Part shown: positions 7,996-17,870 of the stretch, in pieces
Layout of the letters: each line of letters starts with the position of its first letter
How positions within the stretch are numbered: the stretch's first letter is position 1
Assembly: GCA_045126515.1 (NCBI GenBank)
Contig: JBGVOM010000216.1
Location: forward strand, 1-64,000
Length of the DNA stretch: 64,000 nucleotides
Origin: RUG11237 sp045126515
GTDB lineage: Bacteria; Bacillota; Clostridia; Lachnospirales; Lachnospiraceae
Reading direction: 5' to 3'
The notes under the pieces: generated by a model
The model's database searches: none
The model's input: the letters and a program-made list of their open reading frames with translations, nothing else
Told to the model about the DNA's origin: nothing
Translations under genes and position numbers: made by a program

Positions 7996-8949
7996 ATGAA
8001 ATATGGAACAGTTAATTCCCTGCAGTCCCCAAGATTTGCAGGAGTGAAAACATTCATGCGAATGCAGAATGTTAAGACATTACAAGATATTGATTTTGCA
8101 GTTGTTGGAATCCCTTTTGATACATGTGCCACTTATCGGGCAGGAGCACGTTTCGGTCCGACGTCCATAAGAGAAATGTCATCACTGGCAGCAAAACCAT
8201 ATAATCCGGAACTGGCGGTAGATATTTTTGAGGAATGTTCCGGCGTTGATTTTGGAGATTTGGGTTCTGTACCGGGATATGTAGAAGATTCATTTGATAT
8301 TATTCAGAAAGAGATGCAGGAAATATTTGCGCATGGAGTTATTCCGATTGCCATGGGAGGAGATCATGGTATCACCTTGCCGGAATTGCGGGCATGTAGA
8401 GCAGTTCATGGTCCGGTAGCCTTAGTTCATTTTGATGCACATTATGATACGATTTCAGAATATTTTGGAAAACCGTACAGCCACGGGACACCATTTTATC
8501 ACGCAGCAAAGGAGGGTTTAGTGGATACGTCCTGTTCTATCCAGCTAGGGATAAGGGAGGGACTATATGGAGAAGAAGATGCCAACAATTCAGCCAATTT
8601 AGGATACGCATCTATGAAGGCTTCTGAAATGCACCGAATGTCATTGGAGAAAATCATTGAAAAAATTTATGAGAGAACAAAGGGAAAAAAAGTCTTTTTA
8701 ACCTTTGATATTGACTTTTTGGATCCTGCTTATGCTCCTGGAACAGGTACTCCTGTGCCGGGGGGATTTTCTACATGGGAAACTTTGGAATTGATTCGTG
8801 GGTTAAAGGAACTGAATATTGTAGGATATGATTTGGTGGAGGTAGCACCGGCATTTGACGGAAGTGGAATTACTTCCATTGCGGCAGCAGGAATCATACA
8901 GGAATTTATGTCACAGATTGCATGGAGAAAGAAACAAGGAAAGCTTTGA
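7996..8949 (+). CDS. Agmatinase-like ureohydrolase (arginase family)
   Basis: 317 residues with the binuclear manganese motifs GGDHG, DAHYD and DIDFLDPAYAPGTGTPVPGG, all intact. The family hydrolyses guanidino groups (agmatine, guanidinobutyrate, arginine) to urea plus amine. The motifs favour agmatinase-type rather than arginase, but the substrate cannot be fixed. It is apparently monocistronic. ATG 7996 follows AGAGAGGA; a TTGACA at 7930-7935 may be its -35 element. Confidence 0.85.
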   Translation: MKYGTVNSLQSPRFAGVKTFMRMQNVKTLQDIDFAVVGIPFDTCATYRAGARFGPTSIREMSSLAAKPYNPELAVDIFEECSGVDFGDLGSVPGYVEDSFDIIQKEMQEIFAHGVIPIAMGGDHGITLPELRACRAVHGPVALVHFDAHYDTISEYFGKPYSHGTPFYHAAKEGLVDTSCSIQLGIREGLYGEEDANNSANLGYASMKASEMHRMSLEKIIEKIYERTKGKKVFLTFDIDFLDPAYAPGTGTPVPGGFSTWETLELIRGLKELNIVGYDLVEVAPAFDGSGITSIAAAGIIQEFMSQIAWRKKQGKL

Positions 8950-9113
8950 AAGAATTTTTTAGGAAAGATTATCGACGTGTCCTTTAGTTTATTTCCCAAA
9001 TAACCAAGTTTAGCAAAGAACAGTTGAATCAAATGAAAATAGGGTGTTAAACTATTCCTTGGGATTTTATTACATATATATTAAGAAAAATAAAACAAAG
9101 GAGGAATGCGGTT

Positions 9114-9680
9114 GTGAAAAAATTTAACCCTAAATTTCTGGCGATTCAGATACTGATTATATTTGCAATTTCACTTATTGTGGGTATTTTCCTTGGAATT
9201 AATTCAGTACATCCGGTGCCGGGAATCATTGGAGTGACAATTTTCGTTGCTTTTGCAGTGAGTGTATTTTACTTTGGTGTGTTCGGTCACGTTCTTACAG
9301 AGAAGATTGCCATGAAAACGGAAAGAAAATATTCAGCAGAAAGAGGATACTCTGACAGCGAAACATTTTATTCAAGTGCAGAAATTTTCAAGGTAAATGT
9401 GGAGAACGGAAAAATTGCTTATATTGCAAATCAGAATCCACTGGAGTTTCAGGAAGCTAGTGCGGCGGACATTACAAATGCGAAAACAGGATATTTTCCA
9501 GGCCCACTTGGTGGAACCAGCTATGTGTATTTTGAATTTTTGTACCAGGGTAAAAAGAAAAGAATTGCAACCTTTAAGTCAAATCAGGCATATAGCTTGC
9601 AGTCCGGGGAAGTAATGGAAGCAATGTCTAAAGCAGATTACTTTTGCGAAATCATTAATAAGGCAAAAGCGAATGCTTAA
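9114..9680 (+). CDS. Hypothetical membrane protein
   Basis: 188 residues, GTG start after AAAGGAGG. Two hydrophobic segments near the N-terminus (about residues 9-28 and 35-60) are followed by a soluble domain of about 120 residues with beta-rich sequence (GKIAYIANQNPLEFQEA, SYVYFEFLYQGKKKRIATF). No recognised motif. Probably cotranscribed with the zinc-ribbon protein 18 nt downstream. Confidence 0.6.
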   Translation: MKKFNPKFLAIQILIIFAISLIVGIFLGINSVHPVPGIIGVTIFVAFAVSVFYFGVFGHVLTEKIAMKTERKYSAERGYSDSETFYSSAEIFKVNVENGKIAYIANQNPLEFQEASAADITNAKTGYFPGPLGGTSYVYFEFLYQGKKKRIATFKSNQAYSLQSGEVMEAMSKADYFCEIINKAKANA

Positions 9681-9697
9681 GAATAGGAAGGTGAGCA

Positions 9698-10081
9698 GTG
9701 GTGGGACCAATTACAAAGCTGCTTGGATGGCTGCTTTATTTTATTAATAAACATACAGATTCTGAAACCATAAAATGTAAGCAGTGTAAAGGGGTTATGA
9801 CTTCAAGAAAGCAATACTTGGCGTTGTTGCCTGTTTTCTTTGATGAGGAACACGAAGAATCTGTAGCTTATTACCTAAATAATATGATAACTATAGAAGA
9901 TGAGGAAGAAATACCAACAGGAAGGCGTGCCTGCTATATCCATGTGTTTCAATGTGGAAGCTGTGCCAATAAGTTAATCAGTGTAGTAGATTTCCTGAAA
10001 GTTCGGGAGCAGTTTTTAATTAAAGGCGGGGATACTTATCCTTATGAGGAGTTTAGAACATATATAGAAAGTCGTTCTTAG
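9698..10081 (+). CDS. Small zinc-ribbon-like hypothetical protein
   Basis: 127 residues with two Cys pairs (CKQCKG near residue 28 and CGSCANK near residue 93) that could hold one zinc ion. The start is GTG 9698 or 9701 after GGAAGGTGAG. No known function. Confidence 0.5.
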   Translation: MVGPITKLLGWLLYFINKHTDSETIKCKQCKGVMTSRKQYLALLPVFFDEEHEESVAYYLNNMITIEDEEEIPTGRRACYIHVFQCGSCANKLISVVDFLKVREQFLIKGGDTYPYEEFRTYIESRS

Positions 10082-10268
10082 GAAGTATTTTTATATCTCT
10101 CTCCCTAAAAATTCATCCTAATAACATAGAAAATGAAATCATGCAAAAGGCTGTTGCAATCAAAGTCAATAGATGGTATATATGATATAAAGGAATTAGA
10201 AAGTATCGTACATATTATCAGGGCTTGTTGGAACAGTCTTTTTGTATATATATGAGGAGAAGGATAAG

Positions 10269-10991
10269 ATGAAAAAGGTACTAATTTTAGAAGATAAAAA
10301 GGAAAATATAGGGTGCTTAGTGAACATTATTCGGGATATGGGAAAAGAAATTGAGATATACGAAACCACGGAAACAGGAAAAGCATATCAAATTGCATTA
10401 GAGAAGAACGTGGATGTGTTTTTATTAGATATTGTTTTAAAGCCGGAAAAAGTTGGAGATATGTCTGGCATGGTATTTGCAGACCGTATACGACAGGTGG
10501 AAAAGTATAAGTTTACGCCAATTATATTTTTAACTGCCTTGGGGGATCCGGAGTTACATGCATACAAAGAACTTCATTGTTACGGATATTTAACAAAACC
10601 TTATAATAAGGAAAAACTGACCAAGTTGTTAGAAGAAGCCTTAACCTTTGAACAACATAAGGAAGATAATAAAAACATTTATTTTAAAAAGGATGGCATT
10701 TTTTTTGCAAAAAAAATGCAGGATATTGTGTATATTAAAAGTAGTGCAGGAAAAATGTTTATTAAAACTACCAAAGATGAATTAGAGATTAGTTATAAAT
10801 CCAATAGTCAGGTGATCAAAGAGTTAGATTCCGAAGATTTTATTAAATGCAATCGCTCGGTGTTAGTGAACAAAGCCTTTATTGCATCGATAGACAGTAC
10901 GAACCGTTATATTCAGTTAAAGGATGGGTATGGCACTCTGGAAATAGGAACCATTATGAAAAAGGATTTTCTAAAGGAGATTTTCAGATGA
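10269..10991 (+). CDS. LytTR-family response regulator (AgrA-like)
   Basis: 240 residues. The receiver domain has DVFLLDIVL as the phosphorylation site and the conserved lysine in YLTKPYNKEK. A LytTR DNA-binding domain follows (FIKCNRSVLVNKAFIASIDS). It overlaps the sensor kinase gene by 4 bases. ATG 10269 follows GAGGAGAAGG. The pair resembles peptide-sensing Agr-type systems, but no agrB/agrD-like gene is next to it. Confidence 0.88.
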   Translation: MKKVLILEDKKENIGCLVNIIRDMGKEIEIYETTETGKAYQIALEKNVDVFLLDIVLKPEKVGDMSGMVFADRIRQVEKYKFTPIIFLTALGDPELHAYKELHCYGYLTKPYNKEKLTKLLEEALTFEQHKEDNKNIYFKKDGIFFAKKMQDIVYIKSSAGKMFIKTTKDELEISYKSNSQVIKELDSEDFIKCNRSVLVNKAFIASIDSTNRYIQLKDGYGTLEIGTIMKKDFLKEIFR

Positions 10992-12316
10992 ATACAATCT
11001 TATATAATATTTTAGAGAATATTTTCTATTATACGCCAGAAACCCTGGGGATATTACTTCTTACCCATGGACTTCTTCAAAAGAAAATGCGTTTTGATAA
11101 GACAAATATTTTTTATTTACTGCTGTCAAATCTGTTTTTTAGGTGTTATGATGCTTATTTCATGGAGTATGGTCCTATTAGTATTAAGACTCGCGTTATA
11201 TGGTATTTGATTCATCCCGTATTTGTTTATCTGATGTTTATCTATATCAAATTTAAAGTAACGTTAGAAAGAGCTTTACAGGCGATGATGGCAACCTATT
11301 TGATTATATTTGTGATAGAGATTTTGGTGATGACAGCAGTATCTTATATTACTTACTTTTGTCTGGAGCCAAATACATATATTCCACATGCTTTGCTATG
11401 GACAGGCAGTGGGGTGACTTGCCTTACATGCTATCTGATCTATAAAAAGTGTAACATTACGAAAATATTTTTTTATATTTTTGAAAAGAATCGTGTCTTA
11501 GGACGAATCGTGGAAGGCGCAGGAGTCATGTGTGTTGTCGGTGCTTTGCTCTATCAGACAAAAGGGACAATGACAGATACGGAAATTTTACTTTTTTTCT
11601 TTTTTATTGTTTTATTTATAATTACTTTATATCAATGGAAAAAAGCAATGGATCTTAGTCAAGAAAAAGATAAGCGAATTTTAATTCAGCAAATGTGTCA
11701 GGAGTCCTATGAACAGCTGATATTGGAAGTGAGGAATCGTCAGCATGAGTTTCAGAATCATTTATCAGCACTTCAGGGAATGTGTTACTCCTGTCAGACC
11801 ATAGAAGAACTGTCAGAACTTCAAAGCCAGTATTGTGACCGTATACTTGTGGAAAATAAATATAATAAGCTTTTATACATATGCAAAAGTCCAATTATAG
11901 GTGGTTTTTTATACAGCAAATTTTCCAAAGCCGAGGAAAAGGGAATTGAGACAGGATATCAAGTCGCAATGGATTTCAAAGAAGAGAAAATAGATGAATT
12001 TGAAATGATTGAGATGATTGGGATTTTGTATGATAACGCTGTAGAAGCATTAGAAGTCGAAGACGAGAAAAAAATTAATGTAAAGGTATCCCAGGAGGGA
12101 GAACAGCTTATTATTTCTGTGGAAAATATTAGTCCATTTGTATCAAGTGAAGAAATTGCGGACTTTTTCCAACAAGGATTTAGTACCGAAGGAAAAGGTC
12201 GGGGGCTTGGGCTTGCAAAGCTTCAGAAGATGGTAGAAAAGTATAAAGGAAGAATTGTCATCCAGAATGTAGAAAGAGAAGGAAACAACTGGATTGCGAT
12301 TGATTTATTCTTTTAA
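10988..12316 (+). CDS. GHKL-type sensor histidine kinase (AgrC-like)
   Basis: 442 residues. An N-terminal membrane domain with about six hydrophobic segments is followed by the phospho-acceptor box RQHEFQNHLSAL, N box LYDNAVEALE and G box GRGLGLAKLQKM. It belongs to the GHKL class seen in AgrC and CitA-type kinases. The start overlaps the regulator stop (ATGA at 10988-10991). The ligand is unknown. Confidence 0.88.
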   Translation: MNTILYNILENIFYYTPETLGILLLTHGLLQKKMRFDKTNIFYLLLSNLFFRCYDAYFMEYGPISIKTRVIWYLIHPVFVYLMFIYIKFKVTLERALQAMMATYLIIFVIEILVMTAVSYITYFCLEPNTYIPHALLWTGSGVTCLTCYLIYKKCNITKIFFYIFEKNRVLGRIVEGAGVMCVVGALLYQTKGTMTDTEILLFFFFIVLFIITLYQWKKAMDLSQEKDKRILIQQMCQESYEQLILEVRNRQHEFQNHLSALQGMCYSCQTIEELSELQSQYCDRILVENKYNKLLYICKSPIIGGFLYSKFSKAEEKGIETGYQVAMDFKEEKIDEFEMIEMIGILYDNAVEALEVEDEKKINVKVSQEGEQLIISVENISPFVSSEEIADFFQQGFSTEGKGRGLGLAKLQKMVEKYKGRIVIQNVEREGNNWIAIDLFF

Positions 12317-12391
12317 ATGGTATATATTTAAGTTACTAGAAATTTTATGCTTATGGCATAGTTCAAGACATATAATTAAGGAGGGTTTTTT

Positions 12392-13195
12392 ATGGACAGA
12401 TTAAAAGGTAAGGTAGCTATTGTTACCGGTTCTACCAGTGGAATCGGCGTGGGGATTGCAAGGCTGTTTGCAGCGGAAGGTGCAAAAGTAGTTATTTGTG
12501 GACGTAGAAAGGAGAAGGGTCAGGCAGTAGTGGACAGCATTACGAAGGAAGGCGGAGAAGCTTCTTATCATTTTATGGATATTACAGCTACGGAAAGTAT
12601 CGAAAAGCTCTTTGCAGATACTGCCCAAAAGTATGGAAAAATTGATATTTTGGTAAATAATGCTGCCAATGTAGGATTAAAAGATGGTCGCGTGGATGAA
12701 TTAAGCCTGGAAATGTGGGATGCCGTTTTCCAGAGCGATGTAAGAGGTACATTTTACGCTACGAAGTGCGTACTTCCATATATGCAGAAAAATGAAACAG
12801 GAGGTTCCATTATTAATATTGGCTCCATGGCTTCCTGTGGCGGAGACCTGGGTTCCACAGCTTACGCCTGTGCTAAAGCTGGGGTGGATATGCTGACACA
12901 GTCTACAGCTTTACAGTATGGAAAACAGAACATCCGCTGTAACTGCGTACGTCCGGGATTAATTGTTACACCGGAGAATGAGGCTTATGTGCCACAAGCT
13001 TTGAAAGATGTATTCCTGAGCAATATCATGGTGAATCGTTACGGATGTCCGGAAGATATCGGTCATATGTGCGTATACCTTGCGTCTGACGAGAGCGCTT
13101 ATGTGAGTGGTCAGATTGTTAATGTAGACGGTGGTTTGAATTCCCATGTTTCTACGGTTGCCCAGTTTAGACAGATGAATTCCCGTACGTGGTAA
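12392..13195 (+). CDS. SDR-family NAD(P)-dependent oxidoreductase
   Basis: 267 residues, classical short-chain dehydrogenase. It has the cofactor motif TGSTSGIGVG, NNAAN, the catalytic serine in NIGSMAS and the YACAKAG (YxxxK) pair. The Rossmann region CGRRKEKG suggests NADP preference. The substrate (sugar, sterol or bile acid, alcohol) cannot be told. RBS AAGGAGGG. It ends in a clear terminator. Confidence 0.88.
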   Translation: MDRLKGKVAIVTGSTSGIGVGIARLFAAEGAKVVICGRRKEKGQAVVDSITKEGGEASYHFMDITATESIEKLFADTAQKYGKIDILVNNAANVGLKDGRVDELSLEMWDAVFQSDVRGTFYATKCVLPYMQKNETGGSIINIGSMASCGGDLGSTAYACAKAGVDMLTQSTALQYGKQNIRCNCVRPGLIVTPENEAYVPQALKDVFLSNIMVNRYGCPEDIGHMCVYLASDESAYVSGQIVNVDGGLNSHVSTVAQFRQMNSRTW

Positions 13196-13205
13196 AAGAA
13201 AAAAG

Positions 13206-13246
13206 CAAGGCCGCATATGTCATTATGACATATAGCGGTCTTTTTT
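13206..13246 (+). terminator. Rho-independent terminator after SDR gene
   Basis: An AAGGCCGCATATGTC stem with its near-complement GACATATAGCGGTCTT encloses ATTAT and is followed by a T run (TTTTTTG). Confidence 0.85.
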
Positions 13247-13349
13247 GTTTGAAAAGAAGGTTGTTTGATTATTTTACATATGCTACAATAGAAATACTAG
13301 TAATGCAGTCTAAACGCATATATTTTATTGGAGGGTTGGAGGAGCTAAG

Positions 13350-15668
13350 GTGAAAGATAATAAAATAACTGTGGGGGTTTTGATTGGAAATATTTGTGCC
13401 TCGCATTCAGATGATTTGCTGAACGGACTTGTTCACCGGGCAGCGGATTGCGATATACAGACTTTATTTTTTATGGGAGCGCATGCGAATTGTTTTGATG
13501 AGCTATATTATTATGAGGGAGGAAATAAGGAGCAAAAATATCTCTTTCAGTTCAATGCGGTATTTGATTATGCAAAATTAGGAAAGTTAGATGTGCTGAT
13601 TATTGTGTACTCTACATTCTATTTATATATGGAAGAAGACAAAGAAGAATTTTTTGAACGTTTCAAAGATTTAAACGTACCGATTATTATTGTAGGAGAT
13701 GAATATAAAGATTATACCAGCGTAATATCAGACAACTGTGATGGAATCAGAAAATGTATGGAGCATCTTATGGAGCATGGGTGCAGAAAAATTGCATATT
13801 TGGGAGGACCAAAGGAAAATAACCGCGATGCGAAGGAACGTCTGGATGCATACTGTCAGGTAATGAAGGAACATGGTTTTGAGATTCAGGAGGAAATGAT
13901 AGAATATGGGGATTATTCTGCAAATTCTGCGTCTCTTTTTGGAAAAATATTAGATAACAACCCGGGGGTTGATGCAGTGGTGTGTGCGAATGATACCATG
14001 GCTCTTTCCGGCTATGAGGAATGTAAAAAAAGAGGATTAATTCCGGGAACTGACATTGCAATTACGGGATTTGACGATATTCCGGAAGCAAAATCAGCCT
14101 TTCCTTCTTTGACTACAGTAGAACAGAATTCTTATGATCTTGGCTATGTGGCAATGAAAAAAGCAGTGGAATTGTGCCAGAATGGAAATTTAAAATCTGT
14201 TAAGGTTCCGGTGTATTTTAAACATAGAGAGTCTTGTGGCAGTGAGAAGAAAATAGAAGAAGTTTTTCAGGAAATTGCAAAAGAAAGCAGCTATGAAGAA
14301 ATTGCCAAAAAATGTAGTGAGGCGGTTCTTCAAAAAGCATTTTTGTATAAAATCAGTATTGTAGAAGACAACAACATCCGTGAAGTGATATACCGGATAT
14401 TTTATCATGTTTTGGATGTATATCTTGCCGAAGAAAATAAGGAATATGATATAGAATTTATTGATGTTTCTTTGCATACTCTGGTGAATTCCAAGAAGTT
14501 TGCGATTAATGATTTTGTCACGGAATTGTGCCGGCAGATGACAAATATTATCTTTTTGGGAAAAGAAAAAAACAGGAAAGGTAAGCTTTCAAGTTTGCTT
14601 CTTCATATTTTGGATTATATACAGACGGTTACAGTGATTGAAAGCAACAATAGAATAGATAATTTGCAGAGAAATATTTGGACCACTCCGTTTATTACCA
14701 GAGATATGATTGCAAATATTGATGACAATATGCAGTTGTATGAATGTCTGATGGAACGTCTTAGATTCATGCAGGTTAATAATGCGTATCTATTTTTGCT
14801 GGATGAGCCAAAGATTAACCGTAGTATTCGGGATTGGGAATGTCCGGAGGAACTGAGTCTTGCGGCAAAGATTGAAAATGGTATTATTTTGCACCCGGAT
14901 GTTACTGAAAAATTGAATAAGGAAAAAGGATTTACTGATATTCTTTCATGGGAAGGCTGTAGAAATATGGCCGTTTATGCGTTGTTTGCAGGAAAGCGCA
15001 TGTATGGAATACTGGCCTGTGAAATGACGGCAGATAATATTACAAGTATGTATAGTTCAAGTTTACATATAGGAAGTGCATTTCAGTTTATTGACCTGAC
15101 TAAGAAGCAAAGAAAAATTCAGGCGGAACTTGAGCAGGCGATGACATCATTAAAAAGTAAGAACGATATATTGAATATGATGTCGGAAAAAGATGAACTT
15201 ACCGGGTTGTATAACAGGAGAGGATTCTTGGAAAATGCAATGGTGACCATGGAAGGTGCAAAGGCATATTATCTTTTGTGTATTTATGCGGATTTAGATC
15301 ACTTGAAGCAGATTAATGACCAGTTTGGACATCAGGAGGGAGATTTTGCCATTAAACAGGCAGGACAATATCTCCAAGGCAGCTTGAGAAGCACAGATAC
15401 CATCGGACGCATTGGTGGAGATGAATTTGCAGCACTTGCCGTGATTAAAAGTGAAAATATGGGAAAGGAAATCCGTGATCGCATTATTTTAAATAGTAAA
15501 TTATTTAACCAAAGTTCAGATAAGCCGTACTACATCGATTTGTCTATCGGTTATGCAGTATATAAATGGAGTGAAGATTTGGAACTGAATCAAATGCTTT
15601 CGGCAGCGGATTTGATGCTGTATGAGAGTAAAGCGAAAAAGAGAAAGGATGCAAGAAAAATGCCCTAA
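13350..15668 (+). CDS. Diguanylate cyclase with LacI-type sugar-binding sensor domain
   Basis: 772 residues with no signal peptide. Residues about 1-290 form a periplasmic-binding-protein-like domain of the LacI/GalR kind (VGVLIGN, HGCRKIAYLGGP, DAVVCANDTMAL, ITGFDDI) but lack the HTH. A middle helical/GAF-like region follows, then a C-terminal GGDEF domain (about 610-770) with an intact GGDEF motif. An inhibitory I-site, RSTD, lies 5 residues before it. It probably makes c-di-GMP in response to a cytoplasmic small ligand. GTG start after GGAGG. Confidence 0.85.
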   Translation: MKDNKITVGVLIGNICASHSDDLLNGLVHRAADCDIQTLFFMGAHANCFDELYYYEGGNKEQKYLFQFNAVFDYAKLGKLDVLIIVYSTFYLYMEEDKEEFFERFKDLNVPIIIVGDEYKDYTSVISDNCDGIRKCMEHLMEHGCRKIAYLGGPKENNRDAKERLDAYCQVMKEHGFEIQEEMIEYGDYSANSASLFGKILDNNPGVDAVVCANDTMALSGYEECKKRGLIPGTDIAITGFDDIPEAKSAFPSLTTVEQNSYDLGYVAMKKAVELCQNGNLKSVKVPVYFKHRESCGSEKKIEEVFQEIAKESSYEEIAKKCSEAVLQKAFLYKISIVEDNNIREVIYRIFYHVLDVYLAEENKEYDIEFIDVSLHTLVNSKKFAINDFVTELCRQMTNIIFLGKEKNRKGKLSSLLLHILDYIQTVTVIESNNRIDNLQRNIWTTPFITRDMIANIDDNMQLYECLMERLRFMQVNNAYLFLLDEPKINRSIRDWECPEELSLAAKIENGIILHPDVTEKLNKEKGFTDILSWEGCRNMAVYALFAGKRMYGILACEMTADNITSMYSSSLHIGSAFQFIDLTKKQRKIQAELEQAMTSLKSKNDILNMMSEKDELTGLYNRRGFLENAMVTMEGAKAYYLLCIYADLDHLKQINDQFGHQEGDFAIKQAGQYLQGSLRSTDTIGRIGGDEFAALAVIKSENMGKEIRDRIILNSKLFNQSSDKPYYIDLSIGYAVYKWSEDLELNQMLSAADLMLYESKAKKRKDARKMP

Positions 15669-15689
15669 AATCAAGGATTGCAACTGCTA

Positions 15690-15737
15690 GTTGACAAATT
15701 TTTGAAGAAATGTCAGGCGCATTTGGTGGTTGTCAAC
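15690..15737 (+). promoter_or_regulatory. Inverted repeat upstream of XRE-type gene
   Basis: GTTGACAA at 15690-15697 is an exact inverted match to TTGTCAAC at 15730-15737. It lies about 90 nt before the XRE gene start. It could be an operator for that regulator; TTGACA is also a possible -35. Confidence 0.35.
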
Positions 15738-15825
15738 CGACTTTTCTGGTATGGTAAGGATAACGATATCGAAAAAAAGACGTCAGAAAAAACGAAATAT
15801 GAAAAATCAGAAAGGTGATGAGCAT

Positions 15826-16815
15826 ATGATATTAGGAGAAAAAATAGCATTACTTAGAAAGAAAAATAATTATTCACAAGAGGATCTGGCAAATGAATTG
15901 GGAATTTCCAGACAGTCCGTATCTAAATGGGAAAGTGGAAACTCTATTCCGGATTTAGATAAAATCATAAAAATGAGCAGTTTGTTTGGAGTAAGTACAG
16001 ATTATTTGTTGAAGGATGAATTAGAAGAAGAAACGCCGTCTGAAACAGATGAAGTGGTGGAAGAAGGAAAAATAGTATCTTTAGAGGAAGCAAATAAGTT
16101 TTTGGAAGCAACACCTCAATTTGCCACTAAATTGTCTTTTGCTATATCCTTATTTATATTATCCCCAATAACTCTTATTATATTAGGAGGGATGGCAGAA
16201 GCAGGAATTGCTTCTATTACAGAGGATATGGCAGGCGGATTTGGAACTGCTGTGTTATTACTTTTGGTGGCTATAGGAACTGTAATTATTGTAATGTCAG
16301 GTATTGCCTACAGCAAATATGATTATCTGGAAAAAGAAAAAATTGTATTACAGTATGGTGTAGCAGGAATCGTAACTAAGAAAAAGGCAGAATTTGCAGA
16401 AACTTTTCAGAGAAATATAGCACTTGGAGTAGGGATTATTATTGTAGGAGTTATTCCTTTGATGATTGCGGCAGGATTTGATGCCTCAGAATTTGTAGAG
16501 GTAGTATGTACCGGAGTTCTTCTGGCAGCAGTGTCCTTGGGAGTACATCAGATTGTATGGGCAGGTGTGATTCAGGGCAGTTTCCAGAAACTTTTGCAGG
16601 AAGAAGACTATTCAGAAGAAAACAAGGAATTAAAGAAAAAAACAGGAAGTTTTGCAGGAATTTACTGGTGTCTTGTGACAGCACTGTATTTGGGATTTAC
16701 ATTGCCAACCAATTCATGGTACAACTCATGGATTATCTGGCCGGTGGCTGGTGTGCTGTTTGCAGCATTAAACGGAATTTACACAAGTATTATTAAGAAA
16801 AATGAAAAAAAGTAG
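15826..16815 (+). CDS. XRE-family regulator with membrane domain
   Basis: 329 residues. The N-terminal HTH is typical (KIALLRKKNNYSQEDLANEL, then SRQSVSKWESGNSIPD). An acidic linker follows, then at least six hydrophobic segments from about residue 100 to the end. This is a known Lachnospiraceae layout: a membrane-tethered HTH protein. ATG 15826 follows GAAAGGTGATG. It overlaps the radical SAM gene by 14 bases. Confidence 0.8.
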   Translation: MILGEKIALLRKKNNYSQEDLANELGISRQSVSKWESGNSIPDLDKIIKMSSLFGVSTDYLLKDELEEETPSETDEVVEEGKIVSLEEANKFLEATPQFATKLSFAISLFILSPITLIILGGMAEAGIASITEDMAGGFGTAVLLLLVAIGTVIIVMSGIAYSKYDYLEKEKIVLQYGVAGIVTKKKAEFAETFQRNIALGVGIIIVGVIPLMIAAGFDASEFVEVVCTGVLLAAVSLGVHQIVWAGVIQGSFQKLLQEEDYSEENKELKKKTGSFAGIYWCLVTALYLGFTLPTNSWYNSWIIWPVAGVLFAALNGIYTSIIKKNEKK

Positions 16816-17773
16816 AGAATTTATGAAAGAATGTGTGTTGTGTCCGCGCAAATGCAGAGTGAACCGAAATAACGGTCACACCGGCATTTGCGGACAGACT
16901 GCGGAAATAAAGGTAGCAAGAGCTTCTCTCCATATGTGGGAGGAGCCTTGCATTTCAGGAGAACATGGCTCGGGAACTGTTTTTTTCTCGGGCTGTGCTC
17001 TCCATTGTGTTTTTTGCCAGAATCATAAGATAGCCAATGGTGATGACGGAAAAATTATTACCATACAGCGTCTGGCAGAAATTTTTCTGGAATTACAGGA
17101 AAAAGGTGCAAACAATATTAATCTGGTGACAGCAGCTCATTTTGTACCGCAGGTAGTGGAAGCTCTGCAGAAATCCAAAAGACAAGGGTTGTATCTGCCT
17201 GTTGTTTATAATAGCAGCGGTTATGAGGAAGTAGAAACTTTGCGGCTGCTGGAGGGATATGTGGATGTATATTTGCCCGATTTCAAATATGTGGACAGCA
17301 AAATCAGTGAAAAATATTCTTCTGCACCGGATTATTTTGAAAAAGCAAAGAAAGCACTGCAGGAAATGGTGCGTCAGACAGGAACTACGGAGTTTTATGA
17401 TGAAAAGACAAGACGTAAGAAAATAGGTGTGGCAGAGTATCAGGAACGAAGTGAAAACGGAGAAAGTTTTATCATGACAAAAGGTGTGATTGTAAGACAT
17501 TTGCTGTTACCGGGCTGCTTGGAGGATTCCAAAAGAGTATTAAAATATCTGATAAAAGAATATGGTGACAGTATATTTATAAGTATCATGAACCAATATA
17601 CTCCTTTGACTCATGTAAAAGAATATACAGAGTTAAACAGAAAAGTTACAGAGCAAGAGTATGAAGCGCTGTTAGACTATGCTATAGAGCTTGGAATTGA
17701 AAATGGATTTTTGCAGGAGGGGGATGTGGCAGCGGAAAGCTTTATTCCGGAGTTTGATGGCAGTGGAGTGTAA
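16802..17773 (+). CDS. Radical SAM protein, PflX / pyruvate formate-lyase-activase-like
   Basis: 323 residues. An N-terminal cysteine cluster (CVLCPRKCRVNR, GICGQ) is followed by the radical SAM CxxxCxxC motif in GCALHCVFCQN. The C-terminal ISIMNQYTPL matches the PflX-like family. It probably makes a glycyl or other radical modification; the target is unknown. A charged insertion (EKTRRKKIGVAEYQERSENG) interrupts the barrel near residue 205. The ATG at 16823 is an alternative start. Confidence 0.82.
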   Translation: MKKSREFMKECVLCPRKCRVNRNNGHTGICGQTAEIKVARASLHMWEEPCISGEHGSGTVFFSGCALHCVFCQNHKIANGDDGKIITIQRLAEIFLELQEKGANNINLVTAAHFVPQVVEALQKSKRQGLYLPVVYNSSGYEEVETLRLLEGYVDVYLPDFKYVDSKISEKYSSAPDYFEKAKKALQEMVRQTGTTEFYDEKTRRKKIGVAEYQERSENGESFIMTKGVIVRHLLLPGCLEDSKRVLKYLIKEYGDSIFISIMNQYTPLTHVKEYTELNRKVTEQEYEALLDYAIELGIENGFLQEGDVAAESFIPEFDGSGV

Positions 17774-17791
17774 AAATAGGGACTTGCAAGT

Positions 17792-17841
17792 TGTATCGCG
17801 GTGTGATATAGTGTACACAACGTATATCATACTGCGATGTA
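17792..17841 (+). promoter_or_regulatory. Candidate PadR operator
   Basis: A 19-bp imperfect inverted repeat (17792-17810 with 17823-17841, sharing ATCGC and TGATATA) flanks the palindrome GTGTACAC at 17811-17818. A third half-site (TAGTGCGATA) follows at about 17845. It sits 30-80 nt before the PadR gene, fitting autoregulation. Confidence 0.5.
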
Positions 17842-17870
17842 TTGTAGTGCGATAATAGGAAAGGGAAAAT

